A stretch of 64,000 bases of DNA from Levilactobacillus spicheri DSM 15429 (GTDB taxonomy: Bacteria; Bacillota; Bacilli; Lactobacillales; Lactobacillaceae), in NCBI RefSeq assembly GCF_001435095.1, contig NZ_AZFC01000001.1:1-64000 (forward strand). The letters are read 5' to 3'. This document shows positions 10,003-21,535 of the stretch, piece by piece (the first letter of the stretch is position 1; each line of letters begins with the position of its first letter). Under the pieces are notes generated by a model. It was not told where the DNA came from, did no database searches, and was given only the letters and a program-made list of their open reading frames with translations. The translations under genes were made by a program, and so were the position numbers.

Positions 10003-10016
10003 AGGTTCGAGAACCT
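10003..10016. promoter_or_regulatory. Palindrome at the thiolase promoter
   Basis: AGGTTC-GA-GAACCT, a perfect 6-bp inverted repeat just downstream of a TATATT -10 candidate (9995-10000) and 26 nt before the start. Candidate operator; regulator unknown. Confidence 0.4.
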
Positions 10017-10041
10017 ATCGGAAAAGGAGAATCCTATTATC

Positions 10042-11211
10042 ATGGTCGATGAAGTCGTTATTATGAGCGCCGTTCGAACCCCCATCGGCAAGTTCGGCCG
10101 GAGCTTCCAAGCCGTTTCAGCGGTCACCCTGGGTACCATCGCGGCCCAAGCCGCCATTCAGCGCAGTGGCCTGACCCCGGAACAGATTCAGCAAACCATC
10201 TTCGGCACCGTCGTTCAGGCGGGGCTGGGACAAAACGTCGCGCGCCAGGTCGAGCTTCACGCGGGGATTCCCGCGACCAGCACTGCCATGACCGTCAACC
10301 AGGTCTGTGGGTCCAGTCTCAAGGCCATTCGGTTGGGTCAGGCGGCCATCCTCATGGGTGACGCGGACGCGGTCCTGGTCGGTGGGACCGAAAGCATGAG
10401 CCAGGCGCCCTACCTCAGCGCCCAGACCCGCTGGGGCCATAAGCTGGGGGACGTTTCCCTGACGGATAGCCTGAGTCACGACGGGCTGACCGACGCCTTC
10501 CACCACTACCCCATGGGCATCACCGCGGAAAACGTCGCGGCCCGCTACCACGTCAGGCGTGCCGACCAGGACGCCTTCGCCCTGGCCTCCCAACACAAGG
10601 CGGCGCAGGCCCAGGCGGCCAACCGCTTCGCCGACGAGATTGTTCCCGTGACGGTCGGCGACACGGTCGTGGCCCACGACGAATCGGTCCGGTCGACCAC
10701 CTCGCTGGCCAAGCTGGCCGCCCTGCCGCTGGCCTTTCAGGAAAATGGCACGGTCACGGCCGGCAACGCCGCCCCGCTGAATGACGGTGCGGCGGCCATG
10801 GTCCTGATGCGCAAGTCGGCGGCCGAGGCCGCCCACCTGCCCTACCTGGCCACCCTGACCGGCTTCCGTGAAGTCGGCATCGACCCGGCGTTGATGGGAT
10901 ACGCCCCCAAGCTGGCCATCGAGCAACTCCTCGACCAGCAACACCTGACCGTTGCGGACCTCGATCGCATCGAACTCAACGAAGCGTTCGCGGCCCAATC
11001 CGTCGCCGTGGCCCGCGATTTGGCACTGCCGGCTGACCGCTTGAACGTCAACGGGGGCGCCATCGCGCTGGGCCATCCGCTGGGCGCTTCGGGCACCCGC
11101 ATCGTGGTGACGCTCCTGTACGAGCTCCTGCACGCCGACAAGCAACGGGGACTGGCCGCCATGTGCATCGGCGGCGGTATGGGCATGGCCCTGACCCTCG
11201 AACGGCCTTAA
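10042..11211 (+). CDS. Acetyl-CoA acetyltransferase (thiolase)
   Basis: Condenses two acetyl-CoA into acetoacetyl-CoA; in lactobacilli this normally feeds the mevalonate route to isoprenoids. The 389-residue protein has all biosynthetic thiolase landmarks: nucleophile Cys89 in NQVCGSSLKAI, the catalytic His in GGAIALGHPLGASGTR, and the second Cys375 in CIGGGMGMAL. The start follows AAAAGGAGAA. No HMG-CoA synthase or reductase gene is adjacent, so the pathway assignment rests on family knowledge only. Confidence 0.95.
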   Translation: MVDEVVIMSAVRTPIGKFGRSFQAVSAVTLGTIAAQAAIQRSGLTPEQIQQTIFGTVVQAGLGQNVARQVELHAGIPATSTAMTVNQVCGSSLKAIRLGQAAILMGDADAVLVGGTESMSQAPYLSAQTRWGHKLGDVSLTDSLSHDGLTDAFHHYPMGITAENVAARYHVRRADQDAFALASQHKAAQAQAANRFADEIVPVTVGDTVVAHDESVRSTTSLAKLAALPLAFQENGTVTAGNAAPLNDGAAAMVLMRKSAAEAAHLPYLATLTGFREVGIDPALMGYAPKLAIEQLLDQQHLTVADLDRIELNEAFAAQSVAVARDLALPADRLNVNGGAIALGHPLGASGTRIVVTLLYELLHADKQRGLAAMCIGGGMGMALTLERP

Positions 11212-11225
11212 CGAGTGGTCGCCAT

Positions 11226-11256
11226 TTGAAAGGCGTCCCCGGCCATCTGGTATAAT
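11226..11256 (+). promoter_or_regulatory. Promoter of small membrane protein gene
   Basis: TTGAAA (11226-11231) and extended -10 TGGTATAAT (11248-11256). The spacer is long at 19 nt, but the -10 box is perfect. Confidence 0.65.
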
Positions 11257-11284
11257 AACGATAATCACCCGGAAGGAAGTTTAT

Positions 11285-11479
11285 GTGATGAGCTCTGCGG
11301 ATTTCGACGTTAAAATTAAATTGATTATCCTGGTCAGCATCGGCATCCTGGTCTTGCTGGGCATCCTCCTTGGCCTCTTGCACCGCGACCGGCACTTCTC
11401 CAAGTACCTGGTCGGCCCGCTGGGGGTCATCGTGGTCCTAGTCGCCATCCTGGGATCGTTGCTCACCATCCACCAGTAA
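11285..11479 (+). CDS. Small membrane protein, unknown function
   Basis: A 63-64 residue protein with two hydrophobic segments (about residues 12-30 and 41-60) separated by a basic loop (HRDRHFSK). The start is GTG 11285 or ATG 11288; GAAGGAAG lies 6-9 nt upstream and fits either. It has its own extended -10 promoter and a strong terminator, so it is expressed as a single gene. No family recognised. Confidence 0.7.
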   Translation: MMSSADFDVKIKLIILVSIGILVLLGILLGLLHRDRHFSKYLVGPLGVIVVLVAILGSLLTIHQ

Positions 11480-11481
11480 AC

Positions 11482-11535
11482 AAAATCAGCGTCAACGCCC
11501 CCTATCCCAGGGAGGACGTTGACGCTGATTTTTTT
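11482..11535 (+). terminator. Terminator after small membrane protein
   Basis: 15-bp perfect stem (AAATCAGCGTCAACG and its complement) followed by seven T. Confidence 0.9.
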
Positions 11536-11561
11536 GGTTATTTCGTTAAACAGCGGAAAGG

Positions 11562-11722
11562 GTCGATTGCTTCCGCTCAGCTGGGCCGGGACGACCGTGG
11601 TGAAATTAATGTTAGCTGCCGTTTTTAGCCGGCTTACGTCAAGGCCGAGCTCTGGAGCTTCGCGATTGGCGAAGCTTCGGAGTCGTGCCCACTGCGGTCA
11701 TCTTGCTCGCCGGCGTGAAGCG
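11562..11722 (+). repeat. Structured intergenic repeat, copy A
   Basis: Closing-stem arms GACGACCGTGGTG (11590-11602) and CACTGCGGTCATC (11690-11702) enclose two hairpins. The first (TTAATGTT against TTACGTCAA) is degenerate. The second (GGAGCTTCG against CGAAGCTTC) is well paired. Conserved joints are GTGAAATT, CAAGGCCGAG and GTCGTGCCCAC; the 3' flank is CTTGCTCGCCGGCGTGAAGCG. A short open frame crosses the element but is not likely to be a gene. Confidence 0.75.
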
Positions 11723-11737
11723 CTGCTACCCGCCTAT

Positions 11738-12292
11738 TTAGAGGGACTCCTCATCCACGTCCTTACGCGGCAAGGCCTGTTCCGCCGACTTTCGCTTAGG
11801 GAACCAGCGTTGCCAGTACGCTCCGCCGAGGTTGGCGGCGCCGGCAATGAAGAACGGTCCGAACAGCATCGAGATGAACAGCTGCACCAGAAAGGTCCCC
11901 CAGTGGGTCACCGTCACGTTGCTGATGATCAGCATGGTGGTCCCCCAGGAGATCAGCCAGCCCGGTACCAGCGTAAAGGGCATGATCGTCCCCTGCAGGA
12001 AGATGGCCAGAGATGTCATTAGGCCAAACATGATGGCGGACGGCCAGAGCTGAGCGATGAACGCGTTTTGCAGCAGCGCAAAGGACAGGAGCGCCCAGAC
12101 GATGCCCATGACAAAGCTCACCACGATGTTGCCCAGCTGCTTGGTCGGGCAGCCCAGGCCGAAGTAGAACGACGCCATGATGAAGGCCGCCGAGCCCATC
12201 CATAGCGAGAAAGCGCCCATGATGACGCTGTAGACCAGGGTGGAGAGTCCCACCCCGATGACGGAGATCCAGAGGTCACGACTAATTTTCAT
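11738..12292 (-). CDS. DUF1097 membrane protein (paralogue 1)
   Basis: A 184-residue integral membrane protein of the DUF1097 (YcdZ-like) type, function not established. Five or six hydrophobic segments fill residues 8-150, followed by a charged tail (KRKSAEQALPRKDVDEE). It is close in sequence and length to the adjacent 12474-13037 product; both share MKIS-(R/K)-(D/E)-LW, the GLGCP/GVGCP motif and AQLWPSAIMFG. The start ATG follows AAGGAG. It lies downstream of paralogue 1's partner and of the divergent pucR regulator, which may control it. Confidence 0.85.
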   Translation of the reverse strand: MKISRDLWISVIGVGLSTLVYSVIMGAFSLWMGSAAFIMASFYFGLGCPTKQLGNIVVSFVMGIVWALLSFALLQNAFIAQLWPSAIMFGLMTSLAIFLQGTIMPFTLVPGWLISWGTTMLIISNVTVTHWGTFLVQLFISMLFGPFFIAGAANLGGAYWQRWFPKRKSAEQALPRKDVDEESL

Positions 12293-12427
12293 GGTTGTTG
12301 ACTCCTTTGTAAATCGTTTTACGTAACGTACTCGTCCTTAGTGACGAGCCAATCATCCTATCTTGCCACACCCGCTCACAAATTTCAACAGCGCTTTCAC
12401 GAGCCCGGCCGATTCACCGCGCCCAGC

Positions 12428-12463
12428 AAAAAACGAGCCCAGGACCCTGCGTCCCAGACCCGT
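12428..12463 (-). terminator. Terminator after DUF1097 paralogue 2
   Basis: ACGGGTCTGGGAC/GTCCTGGGCTCGT stem with G-U pairs and a six-residue T-run on the minus strand, separating the two DUF1097 genes. Confidence 0.8.
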
Positions 12464-12473
12464 CATAGCCCCC

Positions 12474-13037
12474 CTAGCCCTCGTCGTTCGAAACGGGTTC
12501 GGCGTCGTCGTCAATTTCCACCGGATCCTTAGGTTTCTTATCCGGGAAGATCTTGTAGACGACCTTGGTGAAGTAGTTGGAGCCGTAAGCGATAAAGAAG
12601 ATTCCCATCAGCATCGACACGAAGAGCTCCACGATGAACAGTGGCCACTTGGTAATGGTGATGTTCGAAATGATGACCATGGTACTCCCCCAGGCGATCA
12701 GCCAGGCCGGGACCATGGTGAATTTCATGATGGTTCCCTGTAAAAAGATGGCCAAGAACGTCATGAACCCAAACATGATTGCCGATGGCCAAAGTTGCGC
12801 GATGGTGGCATTTTGCAGGAGCTGGAAGGAGATCATCGCCCAAATGATCCCCATCACGAAGCTGCCGACAATGTTCCAGACCTTGTCATTGGGACAGCCC
12901 ACCCCGAAGAAGTACGATGCCGTGATGAACGCCGCGGCACCCATCCACAACTGGAAAGACGTCATGATCAAACTGTAAAACAACGTAAACAACCCAACGC
13001 CAATTGAAGAACACCATAATTCCTTACTAATTTTCAT
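12474..13037 (-). CDS. DUF1097 membrane protein (paralogue 2)
   Basis: A 187-residue DUF1097-family inner-membrane protein with the same topology as its neighbour and an acidic C-terminal tail (VEIDDDAEPVSNDEG). The frame stays open upstream, but ATG 13037 is chosen because AAAGGAGTG sits 7 nt before it and the paralogue starts at the same residue (MKIS). It is the first gene divergent from pucR, and its promoter region holds the TTTATCC boxes. The pair presumably arose by tandem duplication and may work together; no substrate can be named. Confidence 0.87.
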   Translation of the reverse strand: MKISKELWCSSIGVGLFTLFYSLIMTSFQLWMGAAAFITASYFFGVGCPNDKVWNIVGSFVMGIIWAMISFQLLQNATIAQLWPSAIMFGFMTFLAIFLQGTIMKFTMVPAWLIAWGSTMVIISNITITKWPLFIVELFVSMLMGIFFIAYGSNYFTKVVYKIFPDKKPKDPVEIDDDAEPVSNDEG

Positions 13038-13148
13038 GACTTTGTCACTCCTTTGAAGGTCAGCGCGTAACGCGTTCCCACCAAAGGCAGCCACTAACTT
13101 ATTACGTTCATTGTACCCGCTTTTCAGCGGTTTGCCATCATCGCTTGG

Positions 13149-13240
13149 GGATAAAAGCACGGGTCCTTTTATCCATGCGGGATAAACAAAATTCGGGTTT
13201 TGCCACAAATTAAGCGTTTTCCCTAATGCTTATTTATCCC
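13149..13240. promoter_or_regulatory. Cluster of TTTATCC boxes between DUF1097 genes and pucR
   Basis: Inverted pair GGATAAAA (13149-13156) and TTTTATCC (13167-13174), then GGGATAAAC (13179) and TTTATCCC (near 13230), with a further TTATCCC near 13259. Repeated boxes in both orientations in a divergent promoter region suggest an operator array, most simply for PucR itself. Confidence 0.5.
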
Positions 13241-13291
13241 GAAGCGTGTAAACTGGGCTTATCCCTTAAACCTACCGGAGGTGAAGATTCC

Positions 13292-14920
13292 ATGGCATTA
13301 ACCGTCAAGGCCTTACGCGATATTCCTTCCCTGGCGAGCACCCAGGTCTTAGCGGGGGCCGCCGGGCTGGCGAACCCCATCGAAAATATCGTGTTGGCCA
13401 CGTCCCAGATGAGTCTTCAGCGGCTCCCGGTTCACGAAGTCCTGACGATTTCCCTGACGAACCTGTACCAGCTGATGACCACGTCGTTCGACCACCTCAT
13501 TGAAAAGCTGGTCCAAAAACGTTGCAGCGCCCTGTTGGTCCACCGCGACCAGTTCACCGCGGTCCTGCCCGACCCTTTGCTGGCGGCCTGTGATCAGCAG
13601 GCCCTGCCCCTGATCGACCTGCCCGCCGCCGCGGATGAACGCGACATCTTCGTCGACATCACCCAGGCCCTCTACGTGGAAAAGAAGCGGCAATTAGACT
13701 ACTACAACCAGATCAACCGGCACTTCGCCAGCCTGACCCAGAGTAACTCGCGACAATCACTGATCGACACTCTGGCCGGGCTGATTCACAATCCCGTCTT
13801 CCTCTGTCAGTTAACGGAACACCAGATTCGGACCACCTTACATAGTGCCACGGCCCCGGTCAGCACGCTTGATCTCGACTGGGCTCAGCGCACCTCGTTG
13901 AGCCTGCCGGGCGTCAACGGTCAGGGGTATTCCTGGTCGCCCACCGATGAACGCGGCGCGGCGGTGATTGCCTTGCCGGTCTTCGAGCCAGCCACCTCGA
14001 CCCTGTACCTGGCCATTCAGGCCCAGAATCAAGCGCTCCAGGAAAGTGACTTTCCCACTATTGAAAGCGCTATCAATTTCCTGCAGCTGATCATTTCCCA
14101 GCAGGCCGCGTCCCACCAGAACCGTCAGGCCTACACCAACGACCTGATCGACGACCTCCTGAATGGCCAGCTGACCACCCCGGACCGCTACCACAACACG
14201 CTGCGTCAGCTGAAGTTGGACTCGGACTCCGCGTACCGGGTTTTGCTCATTCAAGCACAATCAAACGGCCACGCGCTCGCCGATTACTTCAGCGAACGGC
14301 CGACCATTTCCCGCCAGCTGATTCACCTCCTAAAGTCCCACTGGCCGGACCTGCGTTACCGGATTCGGTCCGACCACCTGACCTTCATCTTCCGGGACCA
14401 GGCACCGGCCCAGGCCGACCTCAAGGAGGCCTTGGCCCAACTGCCCGTCGAAGCCGAAACGATTTACTACCACGCCGGCGTCGGGACCGCCCAGCTGCCG
14501 AATCGGCTCAAGCAATCCGCCAGCGAGGCGCTCAAGACCATTCAGCTAATGGAACGGCTGGTCCCGCACGCCGCCCTGCGAACCTTTACCGGGCTCGGGT
14601 TCTACCGGTGCCTGCCCACCCCCGACCATCCCCGGGACCTCCAGAGTCTGGTCCCCGAAAACCTGTGGTCGTTAAACCAGCGTCACCCCGAGCTCTACCA
14701 GACGCTAGTGGCCTACATCCAGCACAACCTGAGCGTCAAGCAGGGGGCCGCCGCCCTCTTCATCCACCCGAAGACCATGAGTTACCGGCTCCGCAAGCTC
14801 CGGGAGCTGCTCCAGACGGACTTCACGGATGCCGAAGAGCTCTTCACCTTTAACGTGGGCATCCACGTCCTCCGGCTGCTCGATCAGCCGGCCCCCGTCA
14901 TCCCCCTCGATTCACTCTAA
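13292..14920 (+). CDS. PucR-family transcriptional regulator
   Basis: A 542-residue cytosolic DNA-binding regulator. The N-terminal PucR domain covers about residues 5-130 (VLAGAAGLANPIENIVLATS) and a central GGDEF-like/CdaR region follows. The C-terminal helix-turn-helix of the PucR/CdaR type is QTLVAYIQHNLSVKQGAAALF with the KTMSYRLRKL recognition text. The frame extends upstream to 13226, but ATG 13292 is preceded by CCGGAGGTGAAG and is the proper PucR start. Family members answer to purine-degradation intermediates or other small molecules. The divergent DUF1097 genes are its likeliest targets. The response regulator gene begins 72 nt downstream. Confidence 0.9.
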   Translation: MALTVKALRDIPSLASTQVLAGAAGLANPIENIVLATSQMSLQRLPVHEVLTISLTNLYQLMTTSFDHLIEKLVQKRCSALLVHRDQFTAVLPDPLLAACDQQALPLIDLPAAADERDIFVDITQALYVEKKRQLDYYNQINRHFASLTQSNSRQSLIDTLAGLIHNPVFLCQLTEHQIRTTLHSATAPVSTLDLDWAQRTSLSLPGVNGQGYSWSPTDERGAAVIALPVFEPATSTLYLAIQAQNQALQESDFPTIESAINFLQLIISQQAASHQNRQAYTNDLIDDLLNGQLTTPDRYHNTLRQLKLDSDSAYRVLLIQAQSNGHALADYFSERPTISRQLIHLLKSHWPDLRYRIRSDHLTFIFRDQAPAQADLKEALAQLPVEAETIYYHAGVGTAQLPNRLKQSASEALKTIQLMERLVPHAALRTFTGLGFYRCLPTPDHPRDLQSLVPENLWSLNQRHPELYQTLVAYIQHNLSVKQGAAALFIHPKTMSYRLRKLRELLQTDFTDAEELFTFNVGIHVLRLLDQPAPVIPLDSL

Positions 14921-14992
14921 ACTTCTGCAGAACCAGGTGGTGCTCAGAACGCCCCGTTCAGTCCATTCATCCCTCTAAAAGGAGTCCTTCTC

Positions 14993-15667
14993 ATGAAAAA
15001 CATTCTGGTTGCCGATCACTTAGAACTCATCTGTACCGGCCTGACCTACCTCATCAATCACCAGCAAAAATCCCTGTTCCGGGTGGTCGCTACCACCCAT
15101 AACGGAACCGACACCTTCATGGCCGTGGAACAGCACGACATCGACGTCGTCATCATGGAACTTGACATGCCCGGCGAGACCGGCCTGTTGACGCTCCAGC
15201 GCCTTCACGACTTTTTCCCCGCCGTTCCCGTGATCGTCCTGTCGACCCACGAAGACCACCAGTGCATCGCCCAGTGCTTCCGCAACGGGGCCGCGGCCTA
15301 CGTGCTAAAGCAGTCGGCTAACACCGAGATTCTCACGGCCCTGCAGCACACCCTGGCCAACGAGACCTACCTTGACGAAAACATCTCCATTTGTCCGGAA
15401 AAACTCCGCGAACTTTACAACGAATGTACCTGTGGCTGTACGCGAATGGGACAGTCCCGTACGCGGTATCAAGAACTGACCCACCGCGAACAGGAGGTCC
15501 TCCCGCTGGTCACCCTGGGCTACGCCAACCGCGAGATCGCGCAGCGGCTGTGCATCTCCACCAAGACGGTCGAGGCCCATAAGGCCAGCATCATGCGCAA
15601 GCTCTCCCTCAACCACCACGTCGACCTGGTCCACTACGCCGTCCATCACCATCTGGTGAATATCTAA
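14993..15667 (+). CDS. Degenerate NarL/LuxR-type response regulator with Cys-rich linker
   Basis: A 224-residue protein with a receiver domain (1-120) and a LuxR-type helix-turn-helix (about 160-220, LTHREQEVLPLVTLGYANREIA). The receiver is abnormal. The phosphoacceptor Asp is replaced by Glu56 (IMELDMPG) and the second acidic-pocket residue by His9 (VADHLEL), while Ser84 and Lys106 are kept. Aspartyl phosphorylation is therefore unlikely, and Glu may mimic the phosphorylated state (inference). The linker holds Cys134, Cys145, Cys147 and Cys149 (CTCGC), a potential metal or redox site. No histidine kinase lies nearby. Start after AAAGGAG; possibly co-transcribed with pucR. Confidence 0.88.
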   Translation: MKNILVADHLELICTGLTYLINHQQKSLFRVVATTHNGTDTFMAVEQHDIDVVIMELDMPGETGLLTLQRLHDFFPAVPVIVLSTHEDHQCIAQCFRNGAAAYVLKQSANTEILTALQHTLANETYLDENISICPEKLRELYNECTCGCTRMGQSRTRYQELTHREQEVLPLVTLGYANREIAQRLCISTKTVEAHKASIMRKLSLNHHVDLVHYAVHHHLVNI

Positions 15668-15740
15668 GGTTGGCTAGTAGCGGCTGTCGATTGCGTGCCG
15701 TGACGCCCGTGGGCCCGCAACCACTTACATATCCAGCGTC

Positions 15741-15787
15741 AAAGGGCCCTCACCGGAATCGAATGCGATTCTAGTGAGGGTCCTTTT
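15741..15787 (+). terminator. Terminator of the regulator unit
   Basis: AAAGGNCCCTCAC arm pairs with GTGAGGGTCC plus an inner GGAATC/GATTC stem, followed by TTTTT. Confidence 0.85.
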
Positions 15788-15831
15788 TGATTGATCAAGC
15801 TTTACAGATACCGCTACTAACGTGGCCAGTT

Positions 15832-15868
15832 CACCCACCACGACCGGCTTGCTCGCCGGCGGGTAGCG
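15832..15868 (+). repeat. Solo 3' arm of the structured repeat
   Basis: CCCACCACGACC followed by GGCTTGCTCGCCGGCGGGTAGCG, matching the 3' end of the full copies, with no 5' half. Confidence 0.65.
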
Positions 15869-15895
15869 CCCTATCGCCTATCAGCCATGTAGGCC

Positions 15896-16798
15896 TCAGT
15901 GCGCCTCACTCTTGGTGGCCAGCTTATCGCGTACCTGATTCCGCAAGGCGGCGATCTTCAGCACCACCACCTCATTGTGGTTGATCCGGGCGAAGGCCAG
16001 GGCCTCCTCCAACAGGTTTTCCACCGCCTCGTACGGCCGGTGTTCCGCCAGCGCGTTTTGCGCCGCCAGAAACTTCAACCGCGGCAGGTAGTAGGTCACG
16101 TGGTGGTCCGAGCACAGCACCAGTCCGGTCTTGATCAGCCGGTTACTGATGCGGTAGTTCTGCTGACTGGCGTAGAACTCCGCCGTGAAGTAGATCAGCA
16201 TCAGGATACGCAGATTGTAGTTGGCGTCCGGGTGGTCGACCTTGGCGTAGTCCAGGTTCTCGACGTAGTGCCGCACCCGCTGGAAGTAGAAGGTCGCCGC
16301 CTCCAGCTCCTGCCGGCGGGCGTACAGGATTCCGGAGCCCACAAACGCCAGCTGGGTCATCACCGTCTGGTGTTTCTCGTCCAGGTCGTCCAAGATGCGG
16401 GCGAAGTCGAACAGCACGTGGTCCGGTTCCCGGTTCACCAGCGTGTTCACGATGCCGCGCAGGTAATAGAACTGCATCTTCAGCTCCAGCGCGTCCACCT
16501 CCTGCACGTCGATGTGCGACAAGCCCTGTAGGACCCGCCGGTAATCCTCCGTCATCAGCTGATTCTCGACCAGGTCCAGCGCGCTGGCCAGCTCGGCCGA
16601 GCGGTTCTTCTGGCTCTGGTAGAGGTTATCGACCGTGATGCCCAACCGCGCGCACAGCTGATTCAGAATGGCCAACGACGGGACCCGGTTATTATTTTCA
16701 AATTTACTGAGGGTCGCCTGCGTGCAGATTCCCGCACACAACTTGACCTGGGATAACTTTAATTCCTTGCGTCGCGCGATAAAGACATCAATGTCCAC
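15896..16798 (-). CDS. XRE-family regulator with TPR-like C-terminal domain (Rgg/PlcR-type architecture)
   Basis: A 300-residue protein with an N-terminal XRE helix-turn-helix (residues 5-60, LSQVKLCAGICTQATLSKFENNNRVPS) and a long helical, TPR-like C-terminal region (about 75-290) as in peptide-sensing Rgg/PlcR-type regulators. The start is GTG 16798 with TGAGGTG upstream. It begins only 16 nt after the SufT-like gene, so it is probably read through from the suf operon, which is unusual and hints at a link to Fe-S or iron control (inference). No peptide pheromone gene was seen next to it. Confidence 0.85.
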   Translation of the reverse strand: MDIDVFIARRKELKLSQVKLCAGICTQATLSKFENNNRVPSLAILNQLCARLGITVDNLYQSQKNRSAELASALDLVENQLMTEDYRRVLQGLSHIDVQEVDALELKMQFYYLRGIVNTLVNREPDHVLFDFARILDDLDEKHQTVMTQLAFVGSGILYARRQELEAATFYFQRVRHYVENLDYAKVDHPDANYNLRILMLIYFTAEFYASQQNYRISNRLIKTGLVLCSDHHVTYYLPRLKFLAAQNALAEHRPYEAVENLLEEALAFARINHNEVVVLKIAALRNQVRDKLATKSEAH

Positions 16799-16814
16799 AA
16801 TTTCACCTCATTTT

Positions 16815-17150
16815 TTAGTCGTGTAAACCCAACGCTACCTTGGCGTAGCGGCTCATGCGGTCAATGTCCCAGGCCGGTTCCCAGACCAGGTCGATGTCGC
16901 ACTGGTGCACGCCGTCCACGCCCAACACCGTCTCGCGAATCGTGTCGGCCAACAGGTTGCCGATGGGGCAGCCCATCGTGGTCAGGGTCATCGATAGGGT
17001 ACAGACCCCCTCATCCGAGACGTCGATGCCGTAGATTAGGCCCAGGTTCACGATGTCGATCTGCAATTCCGGGTCGATCACCGTGCCCAACTGCTCGATC
17101 ACCTGGTCCTCCAGGGCGTTCTTGGTTGCAATTCCTACCTGTGATGCCAT
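16815..17150 (-). CDS. sufT: SufT-like (MIP18/DUF59) Fe-S assembly factor
   Basis: A 111-residue DUF59/MIP18-family protein, associated with maturation of Fe-S proteins. The family text DPELQIDIVNLGLIYGI (about residues 26-42) and MTLTTMGCPIGNLL with the conserved Cys are present, as is the C-terminal VWEPAWDIDRMS. The start ATG follows GGAGGAAC. It is the sixth gene of the suf operon, 18 nt after sufB, and this position supports the assignment. The gene symbol reflects the family; activity is inferred. Confidence 0.88.
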   Translation of the reverse strand: MASQVGIATKNALEDQVIEQLGTVIDPELQIDIVNLGLIYGIDVSDEGVCTLSMTLTTMGCPIGNLLADTIRETVLGVDGVHQCDIDLVWEPAWDIDRMSRYAKVALGLHD

Positions 17151-17168
17151 CGTCAGTTCCTCCTTTGA

Positions 17169-18575
17169 CTACCCGATCGAGCCTTCCATTTCGAAGCTGA
17201 TCAGGCGGTTCAGCTCAACGGCGTATTCCATTGGCAGCTGCTTGGTAAAGGGCTCCACGAACCCCATGATGATCATTTCCGTGGCCTTGGCCTCCGAGAT
17301 ACCCCGACTCATCAGGTAGTACAGCTGTTCCTCGGAGATCTTCGAGACCTTGGCCTCGTGTTCCATGGCCACGTTTGAGTTATAGATTTCGTTGTACGGA
17401 ATCGTGTCGGACGAGGACTGGTCGTCCATGATGATGGTGTCGCACTCGACGTGGGCCTTCGAGCCGTCCGAGTGCTCCCCGAACCGCACCGTCCCGCGGT
17501 AGTCCGTCGAGCCCCCGGTCTTGGAGATCGACTTCGACACGATCGAACTCGAGGTGTTCTTGGCGTTATGGATCATCCGCGCGCCCGAATCCTGCTTGAT
17601 TCCGTTGCTGGCAACGGCGATCGACAGCATGGTCCCGCGGGCGCCCTCACCGTTGAGGTACACGCTGGGGTACTTCATGGTGACCTTGGACCCCAGGTTG
17701 CCGTCGACCCACTCCATCGTCGCGTTCTCGGCCGCCGCGGCCCGTTTGGTCTCCAGACTATAAACGTTATCCGACCAGTTCTGGATAGTGGTGTAGCGGC
17801 AGTAAGCGTCCTTCTCGACGTTGACCTCCACCACGGCCGCGTGCAGACTGTCCGACGAGTAGTTCGGCGCGGTACAGCCCTCCACGTAGTCGACGCGGGC
17901 GCCCTCGTCCACGATGATCAGGGTCCGCTCGAACTGCCCCGAATTCTCCGAGTTCAGCCGGAAGTACGACTGGATTGGCGTCTTGGTCTGCACCCCCTTG
18001 GGCACGTAGATAAACGAGCCCCCGGACCATACGGCCGCGTTTAAGGCCGCAAACTTGTTGTCCGTGGGTTGGACCAGCTTGCCGAACCACTTCTTGAACA
18101 GCTCGGGGTATTCCTTGAGCGCCGTGTCCGTGTCGGTGAAGATGATGCCCAACTTTGCGAAGTCGTCGCGCATGTTGTGGTAGACCACCTCGGACTCGTA
18201 CTGCGCCGAAGACCCCGCGAGGTACTTGCGTTCCGCCTCGGGGACCCCCAAGCGGTCAAAGGTCTTCTTGAGGTCGTCCGGCACGTCCTGCCAGTCACGG
18301 TACTTCTTGTCCGTCATCTTCTGGTAGTACAGCATGTCCTTCAAGTCCAGCTGCGACAGGTCCGGGCCGTACTGGGGCATCGGCAATCGCTTGTAGATTT
18401 CGTACGCGTGGAGCCGGTAATCCAGCATCCACTGGGGTTCGTGCTTGGCGGCCGAAATCTCGCGGACCGTCTCCTCGGTCAGTCCCCGTCCCGTTGAAAA
18501 GGCCGGTTGGACGTCGTCGTGGAACCCAAATTCATAATCTTGATCTTGCGTGACAACATCAGGTACCTCTACCAT
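17169..18575 (-). CDS. sufB: Fe-S cluster scaffold protein SufB
   Basis: Scaffold subunit of the SufBCD complex, which assembles Fe-S clusters in the cytosol. The 468-residue length is standard. Characteristic text includes [31 protein letters not shown] (conserved Cys) and the C-terminal [29 protein letters not shown]. The start ATG lies 3 nt after the sufU stop, and the GGAGG is inside sufU, so translation is coupled. Confidence 0.97.
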   Translation of the reverse strand: MVEVPDVVTQDQDYEFGFHDDVQPAFSTGRGLTEETVREISAAKHEPQWMLDYRLHAYEIYKRLPMPQYGPDLSQLDLKDMLYYQKMTDKKYRDWQDVPDDLKKTFDRLGVPEAERKYLAGSSAQYESEVVYHNMRDDFAKLGIIFTDTDTALKEYPELFKKWFGKLVQPTDNKFAALNAAVWSGGSFIYVPKGVQTKTPIQSYFRLNSENSGQFERTLIIVDEGARVDYVEGCTAPNYSSDSLHAAVVEVNVEKDAYCRYTTIQNWSDNVYSLETKRAAAAENATMEWVDGNLGSKVTMKYPSVYLNGEGARGTMLSIAVASNGIKQDSGARMIHNAKNTSSSIVSKSISKTGGSTDYRGTVRFGEHSDGSKAHVECDTIIMDDQSSSDTIPYNEIYNSNVAMEHEAKVSKISEEQLYYLMSRGISEAKATEMIIMGFVEPFTKQLPMEYAVELNRLISFEMEGSIG

Positions 18576-18578
18576 CGT

Positions 18579-21523
<2,945 letters not shown>

Positions 21524-21535
21524 GCTGCCGCCTCC

